Assembly (NCBI GenBank): GCA_016867955.1
Contig: VGIE01000070.1
Coordinates: forward strand, 1-8,822
Direction: 5' to 3'
DNA length: 8,822 nucleotides
Origin: Betaproteobacteria bacterium
GTDB taxonomy: Bacteria > Pseudomonadota > Gammaproteobacteria > Burkholderiales > SG8-39
Under the pieces are notes generated by a model. That model was not told where the DNA came from. It saw nothing but the letters and a program-made list of their open reading frames with translations, and ran no database searches. Shown in pieces: positions 5,382-8,822 of the stretch (positions are counted from its first letter, which is position 1; each line of letters starts with the position of its first letter). Both the position numbers and the translations under genes were made by a program.

Positions 5382-6905
5382 ATGAGCAAGGGATCGCGCC
5401 TTACCGCGGAGAAGATCCACGCCCGCCTGAGGCATCCGGTCATCGATGCCGATGGCCACTGGATCGAATTCGGCCCGCTGGTGCGCGAGGAGATGCGACG
5501 CATCGGCGGCGATCTCGCCCTGGAGGGCTTCACCTTCTTCGCCGCGCTGAGCGAAAAGAACCTCCTCATGACGCCCGCCGAGCGCCTGCAGAGGCGCGTC
5601 ACCATGGGACCTTGGTTCACCCAGCCCGCGAAGAACACGCGTGACCGCGCCACGGCCATGATGCCCCGGCTCATGCATGAGCGCATGGACGAATTCGGAC
5701 TGGATTTCTCGGTGCTCTATCCCTCTTCGGGCATAGCCACGGCGCGCATCCCGGATGACAGTCTGCGCGCGCACACCTGCCGCACCTTCAACACGTTCAG
5801 CGCCGAGTACTTCGCGCCCTACGCTGACCGGCTGACGCCGGCAGCCATGATCCCCATGGCCACGCCCGAGGAGGCGATTGCCGAGCTGGAATACGCGGTG
5901 AAGACGCTGGGGTTGAAGGTCGCCTGCCTGGGCAGCCTGATCCCGCGCCGCGTCGGTGGCGAAGGGCCCAACCCCAGCCACCCGGACCTGCGCGACAGCT
6001 CGGCGGGGGGTGTCTGGTACGACATGCTGGGCATCGACAGCGCCCACGACTATGACCCGGTGTGGAAGAAATGCGTCGAGCTGGGTGTGTCACCTACCTT
6101 CCATACCGGCACGCGCGGCATCGGCACGCGCTCCTCGCCGACCAACTTCGTCTACAACCACATCGGCCACTTTGCCGCCGCCTGCGAGGCGGTGTGCAAG
6201 GGGCTCTACATTGGCGGCGTGACGCGGCGCTTCCCCTCGCTCAAGTTCGGCTTCCTCGAGGGCGGCGTCGGCTATGCCTGCCAGCTGCTGGCCGACATCA
6301 ACGGCCATTGGGAGAAGCGCAACGCAAGGTCGCTGGCCGAGAACAACCCGAAGAACGTCAAGCGCCGCGAGCTGGTCGCGCTGGCCAGGCACTACGGCGA
6401 TCCGCGCATCGCGCAGGCGCTCGCGGAGCCCGATGCGGTTTATGACACCGTCACCACCATCAAGGGCGCCTTCCTCACCAGCGGCAACAGGGATCTCGAT
6501 GATTTTGCCGCCTGCCGGATCAAGTCCCGCGAAGACGTCAACGCGCTGTTTGTCGACAACTTCTACTTCGGCTGCGAGGCCGATGACCCGATGAATGCCT
6601 GGGCCTTCAGCCGCAGGCACAACCCCGGCGGCGCCAGGGTGCGCGCGCTGTTCGGGTCAGATGTCGGGCATTTTGACGTGCAGGAAATGGCCGGTGTGCT
6701 GCCCGAGGCCTACGAACTTGTCGAGCATGGTCTGATCACCGATGCCGATTTCCGGGACTTCATGTTCACCAACCCGGTGACCTTCTACGGCGAGGCCAAT
6801 CCGCGATTCTTCGAGGGCACGCGGGTGGAGAAACAGGCTTCTGCCCTGCTCAAGGCGCAAGCGGCCAGCGCGGCCAGAAAGGGCAAGCCCTCACGGCGGG
6901 GATAG
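5382..6905 (+). CDS. Amidohydrolase family 2 protein (ACMSD-like metal-dependent decarboxylase/hydrolase)
   Basis: The family (Amidohydrolase_2, TIM-barrel) includes metal-dependent decarboxylases and hydrolases of aromatic or unsaturated acids, such as ACMSD and gamma-resorcylate decarboxylase. This 507-residue cytoplasmic protein has its first metal motif as VIDADGHWIE, with D24-x-H26 in place of the classical H-x-H. Later candidates are H241 in FHTGTRG, H260 and H263 in NHIGHF, the conserved PSLKFGFLEGGVG, and D427 in FGSDVGHFD, the usual last ligand and general acid/base. It is longer than the usual 300-400 residues. Much of the excess lies between NGHWEK (307-312) and IKSRED (380-385), where I estimate about 65 extra residues, possibly a lid. 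The start at 5382 is set by GAGGAGG. It is divergent from a flavin oxidoreductase and convergent with a permease, suggesting catabolism of an imported acid. The exact reaction cannot be assigned. Confidence 0.85.
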   Translation: MSKGSRLTAEKIHARLRHPVIDADGHWIEFGPLVREEMRRIGGDLALEGFTFFAALSEKNLLMTPAERLQRRVTMGPWFTQPAKNTRDRATAMMPRLMHERMDEFGLDFSVLYPSSGIATARIPDDSLRAHTCRTFNTFSAEYFAPYADRLTPAAMIPMATPEEAIAELEYAVKTLGLKVACLGSLIPRRVGGEGPNPSHPDLRDSSAGGVWYDMLGIDSAHDYDPVWKKCVELGVSPTFHTGTRGIGTRSSPTNFVYNHIGHFAAACEAVCKGLYIGGVTRRFPSLKFGFLEGGVGYACQLLADINGHWEKRNARSLAENNPKNVKRRELVALARHYGDPRIAQALAEPDAVYDTVTTIKGAFLTSGNRDLDDFAACRIKSREDVNALFVDNFYFGCEADDPMNAWAFSRRHNPGGARVRALFGSDVGHFDVQEMAGVLPEAYELVEHGLITDADFRDFMFTNPVTFYGEANPRFFEGTRVEKQASALLKAQAASAARKGKPSRRG

Positions 6906-6943
6906 CGCCGGTCGCGATGCTGGCGGGCCTGCAGCAGCGGTCA

Positions 6944-6955
6944 GCGCCCGGGCGC
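6944..6955. terminator. GC palindrome between the convergent amidohydrolase and permease genes
   Basis: GCGCCCGGGCGC is a perfect 12-bp palindrome in the 66-bp gap between two convergent stop codons, where a bidirectional terminator would be expected. It has no loop of its own and no T-run on either side, so termination is only a guess from position. Confidence 0.25.
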
Positions 6956-6971
6956 GCCGCCGGGGGAGGCT

Positions 6972-8207
6972 TCAGGGCGTTGCGGACCTCGCGCCTGTCG
7001 TCGCATGGCGCGCGCCCCACAGCAGCAGCATCGATGCCAGGGCGGGCAGGCCCAGCACGCCGAAGGTGTAGGCATAGCTGTGGATGCCGGTGTAGATGCC
7101 GGCGAAGATCAGCGGGGTCACCATGGCAGCAGTGTTATTCAACAGCAGAGACCCGCTGGTCGCCATGCTGACCTGCCCGGGTGGCGAGAGGCGCGCGGCT
7201 TCGCTCAGGTAGGCGCCGTGCCAGCCGCTCGCGGTGGCGCCGAACAGGAAAAACAGCACCGCGATCGCCGATAGCGGCCAGCCCGGCCCGAGTGTGGCGG
7301 TGGCCAGCGCGACGCACAGCAGAATGCCCGCCAGCAGCATCATGACCTGGATGCAGTCGCGCGAGCGGTCCGCCATCCAGCCCCAGAACAGCCTGCCCGA
7401 CACGCCGCCGACCTGCGCGATGCTGAGAATCAGGCCGGCCTGCACCAGCGGCATCTTCAGTTCTTCGAACAGCATGACCACGGTGAAGTTCTGCATGCAC
7501 ATCTGGCCGCAGATCAGCAGCCCGCCGACGATCGACAATCGGCGCAGCGCGGGGATGCGCCACATGACGCCGACCGCCGCGAGCGGCTTGGCGGCGAGGG
7601 GTACATTCGGGTAGCGGTCGTCGTCCCAGCGCTCGCGCCGCCACTGCATGGCGGCGACGACACCGAGGACGAGGACGGCGTAGGTCCACAGCGCGCCCTG
7701 CCACCCGAACAGCAGGGTCAGCCCTGCCGCCGTCAGCGCCGCGCCGAGCGCGCCGAGCGGCACGCCGGTCTGCTTGATCGAGAACACCAGGTTGCGGCGG
7801 TGCTCCGGCGTGAAGCGCAGCAGCAGGTGGGAGGACGCCGGCGTGAGCAGGGCGTAGCCGAGGCCGAGGAACGCCGAGGCGGGCGCCAGCAGCACGATCT
7901 GGCGGGTGCTGGCGAGGAGGATGCCGATTGCCTGCAGCGCAAGGCCCGCCTGGGTGGTGCGGCAGGCGCCCCAGCGCGTGCTGAGATTGGCGCCGAACAC
8001 CAGGCCCGTCATCACGCCCAGGTACACCAGGCTGACCTGGTAGCCGATCATGTACACCGGCACGCCATAGCTCTCGGCAACGGCCGGAGCGATCGTTGGC
8101 ATTGCGACGGTCAGCAGGGTGCCGCAGCCCTGGCCGATGGTCAGTGCCGCCACCATGAAACCGAATTCGAGGCGCGACTGGACAGGGGTGCTGGGCGCTT
8201 GCGACAT
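6972..8207 (-). CDS. Major facilitator superfamily (MFS) permease
   Basis: This is a 411-residue inner-membrane transporter. About twelve hydrophobic segments can be traced. The first six are near residues 15-37, 50-72, 84-100, 104-126, 142-165 and 168-190. A charged loop (QWRRERWDDDRYPN) follows, then six more between about 225 and 400. The loop after the second segment (FGANLSTRWGACR) corresponds to the MFS motif A position in degenerate form, and WGWMADRSRD in the second half is its counterpart. SIKQTGVPLGALGAAL resembles segment 5 of proteobacterial MFS permeases of the organic-acid/cyanate-transporter kind. The length is typical. The ATG at 8207 has no clear Shine-Dalgarno. A GATAAC element at 8218-8223 (minus) would give an almost leaderless transcript. 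It is convergent with the amidohydrolase, and import of that enzyme's substrate is the likely role. Export cannot be excluded. Confidence 0.88.
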   Translation of the reverse strand: MSQAPSTPVQSRLEFGFMVAALTIGQGCGTLLTVAMPTIAPAVAESYGVPVYMIGYQVSLVYLGVMTGLVFGANLSTRWGACRTTQAGLALQAIGILLASTRQIVLLAPASAFLGLGYALLTPASSHLLLRFTPEHRRNLVFSIKQTGVPLGALGAALTAAGLTLLFGWQGALWTYAVLVLGVVAAMQWRRERWDDDRYPNVPLAAKPLAAVGVMWRIPALRRLSIVGGLLICGQMCMQNFTVVMLFEELKMPLVQAGLILSIAQVGGVSGRLFWGWMADRSRDCIQVMMLLAGILLCVALATATLGPGWPLSAIAVLFFLFGATASGWHGAYLSEAARLSPPGQVSMATSGSLLLNNTAAMVTPLIFAGIYTGIHSYAYTFGVLGLPALASMLLLWGARHATTGARSATP

Positions 8208-8272
8208 GAGGATCGATGTTATCAGGCGGTGCCGTCTCCGCCGTGCCGATTCAACGGGCGCAATGCGATGCG

Positions 8273-8299
8273 CGCAGCAGGAACGCGCAGCCAGGAACG
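8273..8299. repeat. Imperfect 13/14-bp tandem repeat upstream of the permease
   Basis: CGCAGCAGGAACG (8273-8285) is followed directly by CGCAGCCAGGAACG (8286-8299), the same word with one inserted C. It lies in the 183-bp gap between the permease start and the end of the sensor kinase gene. The gap also holds a dyad GGCGG-N8-CCGCC at 8225-8242. Either could be a regulatory site or chance. I see no gene in the gap. Confidence 0.4.
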
Positions 8300-8390
8300 G
8301 GCGCGGCGTAATGCGCTGGTTTCGTCATGCGCCCGGGTTGCAGGGCGCGATAAGCGCGGCGAACTACACCACGAGCATCGATTGACGTTG

Positions 8391-8822
8391 TCAGCCCAGC
8401 GGCAGCCGGATGCGCGCGATGAGCCCGCCGCCCGAGCGCGCGGCCAGCTCGAAGCGCCCGCCGTGGGCGGCGACGATGCGGTCGACGATGGCCAGCCCGA
8501 GCCCGGAGCCCCCGGTATTGCTGCGCGCCGCCTCCAGCCGCGTGAAGGGCTGCTTCATGCGTTCACGCTCGCCCTCGGGGATGCCGGGGCCGCGGTCCAG
8601 CACCTCCAGCACCGCTTCGCGGCCGTCACGGCGCGTCACCACGTCTATGCCGCCGCCGGCATAGCGGATGGCGTTGTCGAGGAGGTTGGCGATCGCGCGG
8701 CGCATGGCCGTTACGCGCAGCGCGGCTTCGGGGATGGATTCCAGCCCAGACGCGATGGCATGGCCGCGCTTCTTCTGCCGTTCGACGACTTCCGCGGTCA
8801 GCGCCGACAGGCTGGCGCGCGC
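8391..8822 (-). CDS. EnvZ/RisS-type sensor histidine kinase, C-terminal ATPase domain (cut by window edge)
   Basis: These are inner-membrane histidine kinases that phosphorylate an OmpR-type response regulator in response to envelope or osmotic signals. Only the last 143 residues are in the window. They contain the HATPase_c boxes in order: N box NLLDNAIRYA, G1 box DRGPGIPEGE, an F-like KQPFTRLEAARS, and G2 box NTGGSGLGLAIVDRI, closing with GGLIARIRLPLG. The wording PFTRLEAARS plus GGSGLGLAIVDRI is typical of the EnvZ/RisS subgroup of Beta- and Gammaproteobacteria. The sensor, HAMP and phospho-accepting His regions lie beyond the right edge, as presumably does the partner regulator gene. It is on the same strand as the permease but 183 bp upstream of it. 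It is likely independent of the catabolic block. The subgroup name rests on memory. Confidence 0.88.
   Translation of the reverse strand, partial: ARASLSALTAEVVERQKKRGHAIASGLESIPEAALRVTAMRRAIANLLDNAIRYAGGGIDVVTRRDGREAVLEVLDRGPGIPEGERERMKQPFTRLEAARSNTGGSGLGLAIVDRIVAAHGGRFELAARSGGGLIARIRLPLG

Noticed and set aside
6906..6971. Strong intrinsic terminator between the convergent genes
   Set aside because: There is a GC palindrome but no loop-stem with a T-run on either strand, so only a low-confidence candidate is listed.
1..8822. CRISPR array, tRNA or rRNA genes, toxin-antitoxin or phage-defence genes
   Set aside because: Reading both strands showed no spaced repeat array, no tRNA-like cloverleaf and no proteins with defence-type motifs. 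The only tandem repeats are the short ones listed, with no spacers.

Overview
The window comes from a strongly GC-rich bacterial chromosome. The Mfd N-terminus, the IspD and IspF sequences, the mfd/ispD-ispF divergent layout and the EnvZ/RisS-type kinase at the right edge together suggest a betaproteobacterium of the order Burkholderiales. A family such as Alcaligenaceae or Burkholderiaceae is plausible, but this is recognition from memory and no search was run.

Layout from left to right. (1) Positions 1-1242, minus strand: the first 414 codons of mfd (transcription-repair coupling factor), running off the left edge. (2) Positions 1243-1583: a 341-bp divergent intergenic region with a palindromic TATAATTATA, which is a -10 box on both strands, and a 13-bp tandem repeat in the mfd leader. 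(3) Positions 1584-2892, plus strand: ispD and ispF, two steps of the MEP isoprenoid pathway. (4) Positions 2971-3561, plus strand: a ThpR/LigT-type 2H phosphoesterase gene broken by an in-frame amber codon exactly where a Trp is expected. (5) Positions ~3527-3600: a short AT-rich patch that looks foreign to its surroundings and may be a junction. (6) Positions 3717-8207: a small catabolic-looking block. It has an FAD-dependent oxidoreductase (minus, with a one-base frameshift near its N-terminus), a divergent 507-residue metal-dependent amidohydrolase-superfamily enzyme (plus), and a convergent MFS permease (minus). (7) Positions 8391-8822, minus strand: the C-terminal ATPase domain of an EnvZ/RisS-type sensor kinase, running off the right edge.

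mfd, ispD-ispF and the sensor kinase are housekeeping-type genes. The oxidoreductase, amidohydrolase and permease look like an accessory uptake-and-degradation module for an unidentified small organic, probably carboxylated, compound. No transcriptional regulator is visible in the module. No tRNA, rRNA, CRISPR array, transposase or integrase was seen.

The main points of interest are two single-base lesions in adjacent genes (thpR amber, oxidoreductase frameshift), the AT-rich patch between them, and an amidohydrolase with a D-x-H first metal motif and a roughly 65-residue extra segment. The tandem repeats upstream of mfd are also unusual. Nothing here clearly amounts to a new defence or regulatory system.
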